From Liopterus haemorrhoidalis (lineage: Eukaryota > Arthropoda > Insecta > Coleoptera > Dytiscidae): a stretch of 64,000 bases of DNA. The DNA lies in assembly GCA_963971575.1 (NCBI GenBank), contig OZ020611.1, positions 222,510,260-222,574,259 on the forward strand, read 5' to 3'. The notes beneath the pieces were generated by a model. The model saw only the letters and a list, made by a program, of their open reading frames with translations. It had not been told where the DNA came from and did no database searches. Both the position numbers and the translations under genes were made by a program. Below are positions 11,364 through 22,457 of the stretch, in pieces. Within the stretch, counting starts at the first letter, position 1. Each line of letters begins with the position of its first letter.

Positions 11364-12629
11364 CAGTGAATTTATTCTTTTATGCAACATGTACTATGTC
11401 ATTACCATGGATACAGTTTTTGACAGCAATATAAATCGTGTTCATTTTCATTTGCAACATAGACAATTAGTGTGTATACTTTCGCTCATTACTGATTTAA
11501 AAATTAATCAACATGTATATACAGATGAAGAAAAAATAATGATGGTAACTTGGTATAGTTCCCAAATGAGTTTAAGAGAAGTTTTTGCTGTATTTAGTGC
11601 AACTTATCCAGATCGGCCAATACCAAATCTCTCTACAATTTCAAGACTAGTTAATAAATTTCATCGCGAAGGATGTCTTAAGTCAAAACATAATAAAAAA
11701 AGAACAACATCCCACGTGCTTACAGAAGAGAAGCAGTTGGAAATATTATTACAAGTGGAAAAAAAGAATCAAAATTCTTTAAGATCAATTGCACAAACCG
11801 TTGGTGTCAGTACTGGACCCAACAATGCTTCAAAGAATTTTATTTACAGACGAAGCAACGTTTACTCTAAATGGTGAAGTGCACAGACAAAATTTTAGGT
11901 ACTGGAGTTGAGAAAATTTACATATGTTTCATTCCTCCCGAACTCAAAATCCGCAAAAATTAAATGTTTGGGCAGTGATAATAGGAACCAATATTATAGG
12001 GCCTTTTTTATTGACGGTAACCTTAATGCCGCAAAATATCTAGCCCTTTTGCAAAACTAAATATTACCTGCGTTGCGAAACCTGAATATTTATGGAGAAG
12101 TATGGTTTCAACATGATGGCGCACAAGTCCATTATTCTAGAATATTTAAAGAATATTTACATAGAATTTTCCCAAAAAGCTGGATTAGAAGAGGAGGGTC
12201 GATGAATTGGCCAGCGAGATCTCCGGATTTGGCACCAATGATTTTTTTTATTGGGGATATTTAAAGGCCAAAGTATATAATGGAGAACTTAGGGATGTTG
12301 CTGAACTGCAAGACATAATTGTTTAAGCATCCAACAATATACCTCAAGAGCAATTGCTGAATGTTTTGAATCATTTTTATGATCGCTTAACATTTTGTAT
12401 GCAAGTAAACGGAGAAACTTTTGAACATTTATTATAAGTTTTTATTAGTTATTTATTTATTATTATTATTATTATTTTAATTTGTATTTTCAATAAAATA
12501 TTTTGATTTTGCTAGTAAATATGGGTTTTTCTATGTTGCAAATGAAAATGAACACGATTTATATTGCTGTCAAAAACTGTATCCATGGTAATGACATAGT
12601 ACATGTTGCATAAAAGAATAAATTCACTG
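11364..12629 (+). mobile_element. DD41D-type Tc1/mariner element with ~105-bp inverted repeats
   Basis: CAGTGAATTTATTCTTTTAT and the following ~85 bases (11364-11468) recur as complement at 12525-12629 with very few differences. TA flanks both ends (11362-11363 and 12630-12631). At 1266 bp it has the full expected size for the group and contains a nearly complete but frameshifted transposase. Copies of the same repeat read in both strands explain why the two ends translate to the same peptide on opposite strands. Confidence 0.88.
11509..12425 (+). pseudogene. DD41D Tc1/mariner transposase, frameshifted
   Basis: The N-terminal part reads YTDEEKIMMVTWYSSQMSLR then PNLSTISRLVNKFHREGCL, the HTH. 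A frameshift near 11808-11820 leads to [20 protein letters not shown] with the first catalytic Asp. A stop after WS (about 11909) and others follow. QHDGAQVHYSR (12111) holds the second Asp. NWPARSPDLAPM (12206) leads to the third Asp site, where a one-base loss changes the frame so that MDFF-type reading becomes MIFF. Counting to that site, the second-third spacing fits DD41D. After the shift the alternative frame continues ..YWGYLK. Dead copy. Confidence 0.85.
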
Positions 12630-12631
12630 TA

Positions 12632-13888
12632 TAAGATAGATACCCAGTTCATAACCAGTTCTTCGATTAGGATATTAAATTTCTGTTCAACTGAGATGGC
12701 CACCCATATTGTCCGAGCTGTTATATCAATAGACAAAATAGCATGATGTCTGTCAACATTCGAAAGGAGATTTCGTAGAATTACAAAAGGGTTAATATAA
12801 AACATGATGTATGCTGTTTCGATGCCAACCCTTTAAAAAGGCAGGATTTTATTTGACTTTTAAATAATTGTACCAGAGTACTGAAAAACAAACCAAAACT
12901 TTTACGTACACGTTTTGCTATTATTGCAACTTATTGCCAAATGGAACAATCCAATTCCAAAGTACTCCAGCAAAAAAAAGCCAATAAAATTGCAATTGAT
13001 GTGGTCATGTTAAAGGAATTACCATTGGCATATGTATCTTTAATCAGTATAATTGCAGTAGGGCAGTTGTTTATTGAATAAATAAACTTTATCAGTAACG
13101 ACTGAAACAGTTTCAATGTAGCAAGTGCAATTGCAAAAATTACACTTGCCAATAGTATGAGCCAGTGCGGTGTATCGAATAGGTCTATCTCGTAAACAGG
13201 GGTCGCTGTTAGGATTTATTGGTTAGATAGCAAAGCTTTCTGAACTACGAGTGTATGGCTGCTGCTAGTGCCATTTCGTGTTCTATTAAATTAAAATGGA
13301 GTAAACGAGTGTGTTAAGTCTCGCTGTTTATCAATAATGGATGGAAACAAATGATAGTGATGTTAAAATGTATTCGGAAAGTGTTTATAACATGAATAAG
13401 TATCATCTAAGAGTTATATCGTAAGATTTGCCTTGACTTTGTGGGTTCAAATACCGTGCATTATTTTTATTATCTGATACTGTGCAGTCAGTTCAAGGGT
13501 ATGACTCTTCAAGTATAATGATGTATACATTCATGCCCTAGTTTCGCTATGTCTGCCCTAGGCGGTACTCGAACTCAGGACAATTATAACACGAAGCAGG
13601 GTCGATTCCTTTATGCTAGCTTGCTAGAGCAGCGTTTCTTGACAGCTGGTCTGAAAGAAATTTGAGAAGGTTGCAGAAAAACAAAAATATATTACATGAT
13701 TGTATTATTAGCAAACCCATCGCAGAATTCTGCGAAAGTGATTTATTAATTTTATTGATCAATTTATCAAATATATTTTTTTAAAACACATCTTTGGTCG
13801 CGCCCATTTTGGGCTCACGGACTTGAGAACGCGTTTCGCATTCGGCAATTTCCAATGAGATTTTTTTTTGGTAAAAGAAGATATAAAA
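12632..13888. other. Unclassified AT-rich DNA
   Basis: Includes short open frames but none with recognisable protein features. No repeat borders found. Confidence 0.4.
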
Positions 13889-14668
13889 AAATTGATGTGA
13901 AGTGTGAATTTTCAAACATTTCAGAGTTTCGCAGGTATTTAGTAAGTGAATGATGATTATTTGGGTTGCCAAAACAAATTTTATGTTAAAATATTTTTTT
14001 GTTATTTTAATTCGAATGCCTAATACCATTATGTAGGTTTCGAAATATGTGCAGTATTTTAATTTTTTTTTATATATAGCAACGTTCATTATGATTTTGA
14101 AAATTGCGCCTATGGCTTCCATTGGTTGTTTTAAGTCATAAGCTCCGCCCCTCTGATTTCGTATCATTGAAACATAGAATTAAATTATAATTTCAACAAT
14201 TCCAACTGGTTATTAAATTTACGCTTTTAGAAATTAAATGCAACATTTGCCAAAATATAACTAGAATTTTGACAAAATTATTTGAACAAAATAAAAATGC
14301 AAAAAAAAAAACAAAAAATAAAATTGTCTCCAGACTGGCAGCGAACCCTAGTCTGCAATTTAAGAAGCGAGAAGGCTAACCATTAGACTATGAAAGTTTA
14401 CTTGTTTGCTGTGTTAGGTAACGTATTAAATATTTTACATCGTCAACTAAAAAACTCAACAATGCTTTTTTTTCCGAAAACATAATCTGATCAATAATTC
14501 CTGTTATACTATTCCGGTTCACACTAATGTACATTACTTAGAATTTTTTCACATTTTTAGTTTAAACCATCTAGGCTTCAGGGTGTGTGAGAAAAATTTT
14601 TTTGCACAATTTTGGCAAAAATCGCATCAAAATAATTTATTTTGGAAAAATAAAATTAGTAAGTCCGA
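13889..14668 (+). repeat. HINE-A repeat copy, 3'-truncated
   Basis: Begins with the family head TTGATGTGAAGTGTGAATTT, contains the 5' subterminal repeat (AGAGTTTCGCAGGTATTTAG, 13924) and runs colinear with the 43.6-kb copy through GCGCCTATGGCTTCCATTGG, a degenerate tRNA-like block (14335-14400) and ATAATCTGATCAATAATTCC. It stops before the microsatellite and 3' hairpin. Confidence 0.75.
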
Positions 14669-15149
14669 ATATATTGATGTTTTTGGGGATTCTGTCTTGT
14701 TAATATTTTTCAAAATATGTATACTATAAATCTCATTTAAACCATTTAAATGTGACTTTAAGCGTATACTGAAATTTCATTATTCAAGTTTTTCTTTTAA
14801 AACGAAAATTAAATAATTGCTTGGATTTAAGAACGGATAACTATCAAGTACTTACCTATTTAGATTTCAGTTTTGAATAAAAATATTGGAAATGATAAAG
14901 TGAATCGTAAATGTTATGTTTTGAAAGAAAGGGGCGGCGCTTCGCCAAGGCCAAATCCCATTCTAACTAGCATACGCGTTTTCTCTGACGAGTTGTTGGT
15001 GGTGGACTTATACGGAATATTAACCAAATATCTGCCGTCAGTATTTTTTTGCACCTGAGCTTAGCATTTGTTTTTCTTATATTCTCTCTTTTTTTTACAA
15101 CTGTATGTCAATATATCTGTACTACCTCTTGTTTTATAAGTTGTCCTTT
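14669..15149. other. Unclassified AT-rich DNA
   Basis: A short open frame at 14873-15058 carries no known feature. Confidence 0.35.
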
Positions 15150-15861
15150 CTATCTTTTCTTTTTTATGAATATTAGCAAGTACTCGAGCTTTTCGTAGAT
15201 GCTTCTCTTTGTTGTGCTTTTAAAATTCAGTAGAAGTAACTTTGTTTTAGCCAACTCTTGTAATTTGACATTTTCGTCGCTCTGAATATTTGACAGAATG
15301 CGCGTCCTTATATCAGCATCAGTAGGGTCTTGCAAACCACAAACAAAGATCGAACATTTAAACTGATCCTCGATAAGACTCTTGAGGTTAAACTTTTCTA
15401 TTCTCGGTTAACCTTACCCGCAAATGTAATTTAATCATCTGTGGAAGTTTTGCATAATTTAAGACAATGGTACCTTATATTAAAAAGAGATGACTGTGTA
15501 CCAAACACAGTAGATAACTGTTTTACAGTTTCTATAAAAGATAAATCTCGAGCGTGCTTGGGTAAAATGAAGTTAGCATATCTTTCATAGGCTGGTGGGT
15601 TAATCTTCCTTGTTAACAGTCTGACTAAAGCTGAATCATCCAAGTTTCTCCCTTATACCTTAAAAATATCTTCATGCTTTTGATACCATATATCAAAAGT
15701 GCCTCCAATTTCAGGGTCATAAATGAGTTCGCTAATTGTACTAGCCAATACATTAGTATTAGGGTCTTTAGACTCGGAAAGGGTAAGCTTATTAGCTAGG
15801 CTTCTATCAGCTTCTGTTGATGTTGGAGAAACAACTTAAATTGTTCTGCATCGAACGACAT
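15150..15861 (-). pseudogene. Ty3/Gypsy retrotransposon gag fragment
   Basis: From an ATG at 15861 the minus strand reads MSFDAEQFKLFLQHQQK, followed in shifted frames by a YDPEIGGTFDIWYQKHEDIF block, DDSALVRLLTRKINPPAYER, a KHARDLSFIETVKQLSTVFG block and SSLFNIRYHCLKL, and ends with LQDPTDADIRTRILSNIQSD and LQELAKTKLLLLN. The order matches the capsid region of K02A2.6-like Gypsy polyproteins common in arthropods. At least three frame changes and a stop (15431) interrupt it. No zinc knuckle, protease or reverse transcriptase follows on the minus strand (the DNA left of 15150 is unrelated), so only gag survives. Confidence 0.8.
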
Positions 15862-16688
15862 CCTCGTCGCCAGAAAAGTCTGTTGTAAAGTGTATAAGAT
15901 AAATTAACAGATTTCTTATATAAATATATTATTATAATATAAGTTTACAAATATAATGTGAGACCTTTTAGAAGATATATATAAACATTTTTATTTATAA
16001 TCATCATCAATAGCAACTGTCATTCAGCATGGTTATGCTGATCCGTAACACCAACAAAATTAACTAACTGGTCATAATAAACTATTGGAAGAAGATCATA
16101 TAATTAATTAGTAGATCGATTTTAAGCTCTACTGCAAAACAAGCTAGTTTGTGTATAGGAGGTTTTAGAAGCAAGCTAACAATATATTACATTTATTTAT
16201 GTTAAACATAATAGATTTATGAAATTAAATTATATATTGCAGAGATTAGATTGTCGCTATTTGGAGGACGAGTGCAACTGTGGATGAAGCATTAAATCAA
16301 ACGAAGGCTTCTGAGTACAAGATAAGTTAAGTTAATAAATCTAAAATGAACATGGAAGAGGTGTTTGTGAATTTATTAGAAACACCTTCATGAATATTTA
16401 ATTGATAAATTGATAACAGATGCACGTAAATAATGATGTTATAATCTCCATAGTGTTGGCAATATTTCTATAACCAGCACTTCACTGCCGGAAATTACTT
16501 TTAAAGAAGAGTTTTGGATAGGAACTACAGTTTATAATAACGTTGTATTACTTCCAACTAGAAATTTGTGAATACGTCTCCAAAATAGTCAAAGAAATAA
16601 TTATTATATTATTTTTAAATAAATTATTATGATACTTTCATTGGGAGAGTGTTATAAGTTTGAACAAGATCGGTTATACAAATATATA
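15862..16688. other. Unclassified AT-rich DNA
   Basis: Nothing recognisable on either strand. Confidence 0.4.
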
Positions 16689-17654
16689 CGAGGGCTACCT
16701 TTTGGTTATTTCAAAAACTAAGAAAGAATTTGTTTGCAAACATTTGTTTGCAACAATTTGTTTTATTTCTTTTCAAAATACTCGCCTTTAAAATTTATAC
16801 ACTTTTGCATGCATTCAAACCAATTCTCGAAACTATTTTTCCACTCTGAAGTTGGTATCTCAAAAACATGGTTTTCGAAGGCTTCAACAGCTTCTTGAAG
16901 TGATGATAATCGCTGTCCACACATTTTTTGTTTGACATTGGGGAACAAAAAAAAGTCGTTAAGGAATAAATTAGGTGAATACGGGCAATGAGACATTAAT
17001 TCGATTTTTTTCCCTGCAAATAATCAATTGTTTGACGTGCTGTGTGGGAGCTTGCATCGTAATGATGTAAAATGATGCGACGTTTTTGGATGTTTTTCCT
17101 GATTTTGTCGATGACTTCTGGCAAACGAATTGTTGTTTTCACAGCTAAATGTTCATGCAAAATCGAATGTATTGCAGTCTGCGATATGCCAAAGGATGCC
17201 TCTATCTCACGTAAGTCACATGCCGATCTTCTTCAATCATTTTCCGTACAGCATCGATGTTTTTTTGAATCAAAACCGATTTTGGTCGACCTTCACGAGA
17301 TTCATCACTGACAGACTCACGACCACGACGAAATTCTGCAAATCAATTGAAAACAGTCTTTTCTGAAGGTGCTTCATTACCAAAAGTTGAACGAAGCGAA
17401 TCTACGCATTGTTGTTAAGTTAGGCCTTTACTAAAATCGTAAAAAATCATCCAACGAAAACCTTCACGAGTAATATCCATTTTTTACAAACTTGTTTTTT
17501 TAAACGCTCACTGTCAACAAACTACTCGGTCAGTTTATAAGCTGCCATTGATTTCACAATAAAAAAAATCAAATTTTACGAATATAGTAATGACACATTT
17601 CAATATTGGCATCTAGTAGTCGTTTGTAAAAACATAAAAGATTATTGCACCTCG
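16689..17654 (-). mobile_element. mariner element (family 2, copy A), internally deleted
   Basis: The ends begin CGAGGGCTACC and CGAGGTGCAATAA, in inverse orientation, each bordered by TA (16687-16688; 17655-17656). The 966-bp body contains a minus-strand transposase of the same family as the copy in the Sulf1 intron (41537-42944), with which it shares the leader block ACTACTCGGTCAGTTTATAA and the N-terminal coding region. About 320 bp of the middle are missing compared with that copy. Confidence 0.82.
16760..17480 (-). pseudogene. mariner transposase (family 2, copy A), internally deleted
   Basis: The ATG at 17480 starts MDITREGFRWMIFYDFSKGL as in copy B; the HTH and GRPKSV linker follow in broken frames to about 17130. 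The sequence then joins to the region just upstream of SHCPYSPNLFLNDFFLFP, where the third catalytic Asp (ND) is kept but the preceding SPD reads SPN. The C-terminus is VEAFENHVFEIPTSEWKNSF then MQKCINFKGEYFEKK and a stop at 16760-16762. The central catalytic region is shortened, so the copy is dead. Confidence 0.85.
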
Positions 17655-17656
17655 TA

Positions 17657-18517
17657 TTATTGTTATTATCAATCGTAATTTTTTTTTTTCGTTTTGAATT
17701 CGTGTTTCTCTTTGCTGCCCATTTCCGTAAATTATACCTTTCATATTAGAAAAACCTTTGTAATTTACCTATACCGTTTTTGTTTCTTCTTTATGTTTAT
17801 ATGCAACTGTACATAATTATCAGTGGTGTTGCATTTAGTGGGCGTCATCATCAAGAATTGCACAAAAAAAAGTTTTTTATGGTGGAATAATTCGGCAATT
17901 ATATAAATAATTGGCTTCATGTTTTTTGGTTTGTATTTTTCACTTTATAAGAATAATATATGTTTTTTAAACTATGTACAGAATACATTAAGTTGAAAGG
18001 TTAAATAATGAATTATAAGAGAGTCATAATAGAAATAGCCAGTTGTGGATATACTCGTAAATCAATCAATGTTATTTAATTTCAAGAATCAATGATACAT
18101 GAAAAAGCAATGTGGTAGGTTATGTTACAAAACGTTCGATCGCTCTACTAATTACTGCGAAATATCACATACATGTATCCGAGCTCGTGGGAATTCGATA
18201 TCTCAATCATTGTCATTAATGACCACAACTAACTCTCTGATACTAATTTAAACATTCGCGTAAACCAGACAGAACAGTGGCTTGCGTTGTTCTAGCAATA
18301 CAGGGTCGCTGGTATTAAGTTACTGCAGGTATAATTATCACTGCTCAGTAGATGACAATATACCAAATACCATACGGAGGATGACAACATACAAAGTAAA
18401 GAAGGATGGCAAAATTAACATACTGGTGTCATAAAACTTTACACTATATCTATTTATGCAACAAGTATGATAATAATATCTTCGAAATTATTTTGCAATG
18501 GTCTAGGTTAATCCAGA
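17657..18517. other. Unclassified AT-rich DNA
   Basis: No gene recognised; no clear repeat borders. Confidence 0.4.
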
Positions 18518-18990
18518 AGGATTGCCAGATTAAGATGTGGAAATGAAGAACGGAGTAATAAGTATTGGGCTAAACCAGAAGAAAGGCTATGCAGAATGTG
18601 TAGGGTGGAGGAAGAATCCTTGGAACACCTAACAAAAAGATGTGGAAAGATGACAAAATGGGAGGGAGAGATAAAGGAGCTGTTGAGTGAAGAAGGAAAG
18701 GGAGAAAGGTGGGTGAGAGTACTCGAGGAAAGAAGGAAGGAATGCGGAGAGGTAAGACAGAACTGAGAACAGGAAGGAAGAGAGAGGCAAAGGAGGAGGA
18801 AAGAAAAGAGGGAAGAGAAGCGAAGAAAGAGGGGAAGAAGAACTGGAGTCAAGAAGGAAGGACACCGGAGACGGAAGCCGAAAAGAGAATAGGAAGAAAG
18901 AGAGGAACACCTGAGGAAGAATGTAGAAGAAGAAGAAGAAAGAAAGTCATAAAAAGTATAAATATACGTATTTATACTTTTACGTACGAT
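18518..18990 (+). pseudogene. I/R1/Jockey-type LINE ORF2 C-terminus and purine-rich tail
   Basis: The frame 18518-18766 reads RIARLRCGNEERSNKYW and then CRMCRVEEESLEHLTKRCGK, a CX2CX8HX4C zinc motif, followed by WVRVLEERRKECGE and a stop. This is the extreme C-terminal cysteine/histidine motif of ORF2 in I, R1 and Jockey-like LINEs. The next 220 bases are almost pure A/G and read as Glu/Lys/Arg-rich peptide in one frame and Ser/Leu-rich peptide on the other strand, which is low complexity rather than coding. Reverse-transcriptase motifs are absent upstream, so this is a 5'-truncated copy. Confidence 0.72.
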
Positions 18991-19644
18991 TAATACGTAT
19001 ATATATATATATATAGTATTAATCCAATTATTTTGGACGTTTGCCATTGCTGATAGTACTAAGCTGGAATAGTACAATATATTGAGTATTAGTTTGAAGA
19101 AGATATAATACTTCATAAAATATAACATTCGGACCTTTCGGAAACTGGTCAACCATTTGTATCTGACCGCAAGTAAATATAATGACCCATTTTTCTTACG
19201 TGTTGTTATAGCTTTGCATCACAAAATAATTCAGAAAATTGCAATTTAAATTTATATTAATTTTATTGAATCTCGTAACAATTCTTATGCTATGAATGAG
19301 AATAATTGAACTTTCTTATTTTATTTCATAACTTGTTGTTAGATATTTGTAATTTTATTATTATTATTATAAATACAATTTAGGGAGAAGGCAGTTGACA
19401 GCTGGTGTTTTCTTTAGTTTATTTACTTATTTGTTGGATTAGTAGGTATGTCAATAAGAAAATGAATAATTTTACCCATGACGAAATAATTGAGATGTTA
19501 AAATTGTACAGTGTCAAAGTAACTTGTAGGATTTAAACTGTGCTCTTTATTAGTGTCGTTAAAGCAAGTGCAATATGAAAAGAAAAATATATCATTTGTT
19601 TAACCAAAAAATAGTACTTGGTTACTTTTTGCTGTCGGATAATC
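18991..19644. other. Unclassified AT-rich DNA
   Basis: Starts with a short (TA)n run (about 18999-19016). No gene recognised. Confidence 0.4.
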
Positions 19645-20777
19645 GGGTGTATTCTGTAAGAAATGCGTTAAAATTAGCGTCAGGTTAATATTTTTATTTT
19701 AACTCCATGTCTAACGTCATTATCAAAAAATGCTATTCTGTAAGAACATTTGTTAAGGTAAGCGCTAATACAATATTTGTTAACGCGAGGCGCTAACTCA
19801 CCCTGTAGAGAGGCTAATATTAACTACACGCGCATGCGCTGTTACGTTGAATTTTAACAGGAGTATTTATTTAGGCAAATGCCAAGAGAATCTTAACCTA
19901 ATATTTCGGTGTTGAATTAAATATTCAGTGGCGAAATTTATTTTAAAAATGAAACAGAAATGTTTGTTCATGTTTGTTCATTATAACTGGTTTCCACAGT
20001 GTATTAAATAAAAATATAACTTTATTCAACTTTTGTTTAGTCAATTTATATACTACATTGTATTATAACAGTTTATCTAATTTTTTAATAATATGTGAAT
20101 TATATGTTCATTCTATTTTTAAAAAGGTGTTCGGTGATATTAATTATTAAATTTGATTTATTACGCTATTTATACTCTAAAATAACACTGTTGTGATCGT
20201 CATTATCAATCTCATCAATTGTTTCTTCAAATAATACACCATTAAAATGTACTGCGATATTTTGCAACACGGCGGAGGCATAAGTGAAGTTTTGTAGCTT
20301 TCAGAGGATTATAATTTTAAGTTCTGTGTCTCAACAAAAACCAAAACTGCTCTCCAATACTCCATTTACTTCATTTCTATACAATTACTTGAACTTGCGT
20401 CTGGGTTACTTGTATAACAAAAATTATGAAGCGTCATTCTTATCTTTACGGTAGAGAATTCACTTTAAAAAGTAATAGAATGTTGATTAATATTCCTACC
20501 GTCTTGTGTTTTATTCATTTTTTTTTTTTTAAATAACATGACATTTACTTAAATAGGATCAGCCATTTTTGCAAATTTAACACTAGCGTTAACTTTTAAA
20601 GCCACCGTTTCGGTAGGCGCTTATTGTAGAACGTTAACTGGCTATTTTAACGCCACCGCGCTATAATTTTAACACATATATGTTTAGCGAATAGAATTTA
20701 GGTTAAAAATGGTGTTAAAAAAATTAACGTCAGTTTCTGACGCTAATATTTTAACATCATGCTTAGAGAATAGACCC
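19645..20777 (-). mobile_element. PIF/Harbinger-like element
   Basis: The ends are inverted: GGGTGTATTCTGTAAGAAAT then GCGTTAAAATTAGCGTCAGG at left, and the complement of GGGTCTATTCTCTAAGCATG then ATGTTAAAATATTAGCGTCAG at right. Subterminal copies of GCTATTCTGTAAGAACATTTG (19731) and of TTAACGC/GCGCTAA words are spread near both ends. Internally the minus strand encodes a HARBI1-like C-terminus (next entry). No clear 3-bp TWA duplication could be read at the borders. Confidence 0.7.
20166..20380 (-). pseudogene. HARBI1-like transposase C-terminal remnant
   Basis: Minus-strand 20297-20166 reads LQNFTYASAVLQNIAVHFNG then EETIDEIDNDDHNSVILEYK and stop. The pattern 'YASAVLQNIAVH' corresponds to the conserved A-C/S-A/V-VLHNIAI helix near the end of Harbinger nucleases. 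Upstream, in another frame, NGVLESSFGFC resembles the 'ERxxGVLKxRFR' block that carries the last catalytic Glu. Multiple frame changes and stops mean the copy is inactive. Confidence 0.65.
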
Positions 20778-21402
20778 GGTAGGGACTTAGCGCAAACTTT
20801 CAGAATCCCACTGAATTTAATCAGACCTTAAATATAGCTGTTGTGCACTATCTTGCAAATTTTTCTTTTAACTCTTTTGTTGAATTTGTATGCATCGCAG
20901 ATCCCATAAATTCCAGCTTTAACCTTTTTTATTGAAATGTGACAAAATGTATTCCCATCCATCGCCGCTCATGAAAAAGTAAACGAAGATTTATTCAAGA
21001 CTGTAAAATTTATAGGAGAAAGAACATTTGTACAAGTAGTTAATGAAACATGAAAAACAAGACAAAAGTACTTGTAAACGTAATTATGCTCTTAATTCAT
21101 CCTACACAAAAACTAGAATTATATTGCAACAAATACAAGTACTATTTCAGAAGCAACTTTTTTAATTTATTTTAATGTAATTATTTCCTCATTCAAGGAA
21201 CTTTTAAGTGATTTCACGTGTTTTATGAATCTATTTTAGTTTCTTTCATTATATAAACCAGGGGTTATCAACCTATTTGAGAAGAAGTACCGGAGAAAAT
21301 TTTTAAATATATTATGGTAGTCCGAAGAACATTTTTTTGTGGAAACTTCTTCGTATATGTACTGGCAATACTGTACAATTTTGAGTATTTAACACTTAAA
21401 AA
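20778..21402. other. Unclassified AT-rich DNA
   Basis: A hAT-like terminus, CAGGGGTTATCAACC, stands at 21261-21275 but no partner end was found within range. Otherwise nothing recognised. Confidence 0.35.
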
Positions 21403-21545
21403 ATTGGTGTGAAGAGTAAAATTTCACAAATTTCAGGTTTTCGCAGATGTTTTAATAAATGAAAGAGCAAAAGTTTTCTGGAATAAATCGTGTAAAAATA
21501 AAAGATTTTTAAAAATAATTTTTGTTTCTTAATCTACTACATTTG
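21403..21545 (+). repeat. HINE-A head fragment
   Basis: Carries the family head (TTGGTGTGAAGAGTAAAATT) and a diverged 5' subterminal repeat (AGGTTTTCGCAGATGTTT), then stops abruptly before HINE-B. Confidence 0.55.
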
Positions 21546-21567
21546 ATGCTCCCCATTATATAAAAAA

Positions 21568-21993
21568 AAAAATCAGCTGTGGCCACCACAGGACCGACCG
21601 CCATCACTAAGTACTTGTTTAATTTATGCTGATTTATCATAAAAATGTCTCAAATAAAAGTTTTGTTGAATAATTTTTTTCGAAATATTTCTCTGTTGTG
21701 AAATATTCGCATAAGTCTTAAAACCGACACGAGTAAACTCCCATTTCTAGTTAATCGATTTTAACCAAAAGTTGATTAACTCGTGCCATTGATGTCAAAA
21801 GCTTAAATATGAAGTATCATAAATATCCTTTTAGCCGAATTTGCTCTGCACGTGTACACGGACCGACAGACAGACAGACGGATGGATGAACGGACAGACA
21901 GACCTCAATTCGTGGAGATCCATCGAAATCTCGAAATGTCAAAATCGGTATAATCACAATACCTCCCTTATATATGTTGGCGGTCGGTAAAAA
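21568..21993 (+). repeat. HINE-B repeat, near-complete copy
   Basis: Starts AAATCAGCTGTGGCCACCAC followed by GGACCGACCGCCATCAC. It ends TATATGTTGGCGGTCGGTAA. ACCGACCGCCA is therefore present near the 5' end and in inverse orientation at the 3' end. Near the 3' end lie a short GACAGACAGACGG-type microsatellite (21867-21900) and a GGTATAATCACAATACC hairpin (21949-21965). The plan matches the 55.8-kb copy. Confidence 0.75.
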
Positions 21994-22009
21994 GAAGTTA
22001 TGTGAAGGG

Positions 22010-22210
22010 TTAAAATAAAGAAATTTTATGAGATAACTTGCCGTTCTTTAATCTGCTTCTTAAGAGGATTGATTACATCTTATTTTCCCGATCAGAAATT
22101 CTTGTTGAACTATTCTGGTTCCAATCAGTGTTCATTGTTGAGACTTTTTTTTAGATTTTTAGACCAACCTCTATAGGAAATAGGAAATACACATTTTTGG
22201 CGAAATTCTC
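22010..22210 (+). repeat. HINE-A internal fragment
   Basis: Matches internal HINE-A blocks (TTCTTAAGAGGATTGATTAC, CAGAAATTCTTGTTGAACTA, TTAGATTTTTAGACCAACCT) but has neither terminus. Confidence 0.55.
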
Positions 22211-22428
22211 ACGTATATACAATGTCTGCATAAATTAAGTCGATATGTGTCATTGGGCCTAAGAGATATCGATGAATCCGTAAAAAAATATTTTCCATTA
22301 CACCCGTCTAGGGGTCGAATTCCGTATAATCCTGTCTTAGTGAGTGTTTACGTCATAGAAGAAATATACTGCCCAAATTATATGTTTCTGGGTCCAGGGA
22401 ACGTTCTGTCGAAAAGGATATGTTATAA

Positions 22429-22457
22429 CTAGGGACCTCAGCCCGGCTACGCCGGGC
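22429..22457 (-). mobile_element. Helitron-type 3' terminus (minus strand)
   Basis: Read on the minus strand: a 7-bp-stem hairpin GCCCGGCGTAGCCGGGC (22457-22441), eight bases, then CTAG followed by T. A GC-rich hairpin about 10 nt before a terminal CTRR, inserted between A and T, defines canonical Helitron 3' ends. The same hairpin and following TGAGG-CCC recur at 61556-61584. The matching 5' TC end was not located. Confidence 0.6.

Noticed and set aside
12512..12805. 97-codon minus-strand frame
   Set aside because: Mostly the translated inverted repeat of the DD41D element; the same peptide appears from the other end at 11365-11465.
17072..17366. Plus-strand frames of ~79 codons (also the minus-strand frame at 41801-42019)
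   Set aside because: Antisense shadows of the two mariner family-2 transposases.
18508..19152. 214-codon minus-strand frame rich in Ser, Leu and Phe
   Set aside because: It is the complement of the purine-rich LINE tail; low-complexity composition explains the long frame.
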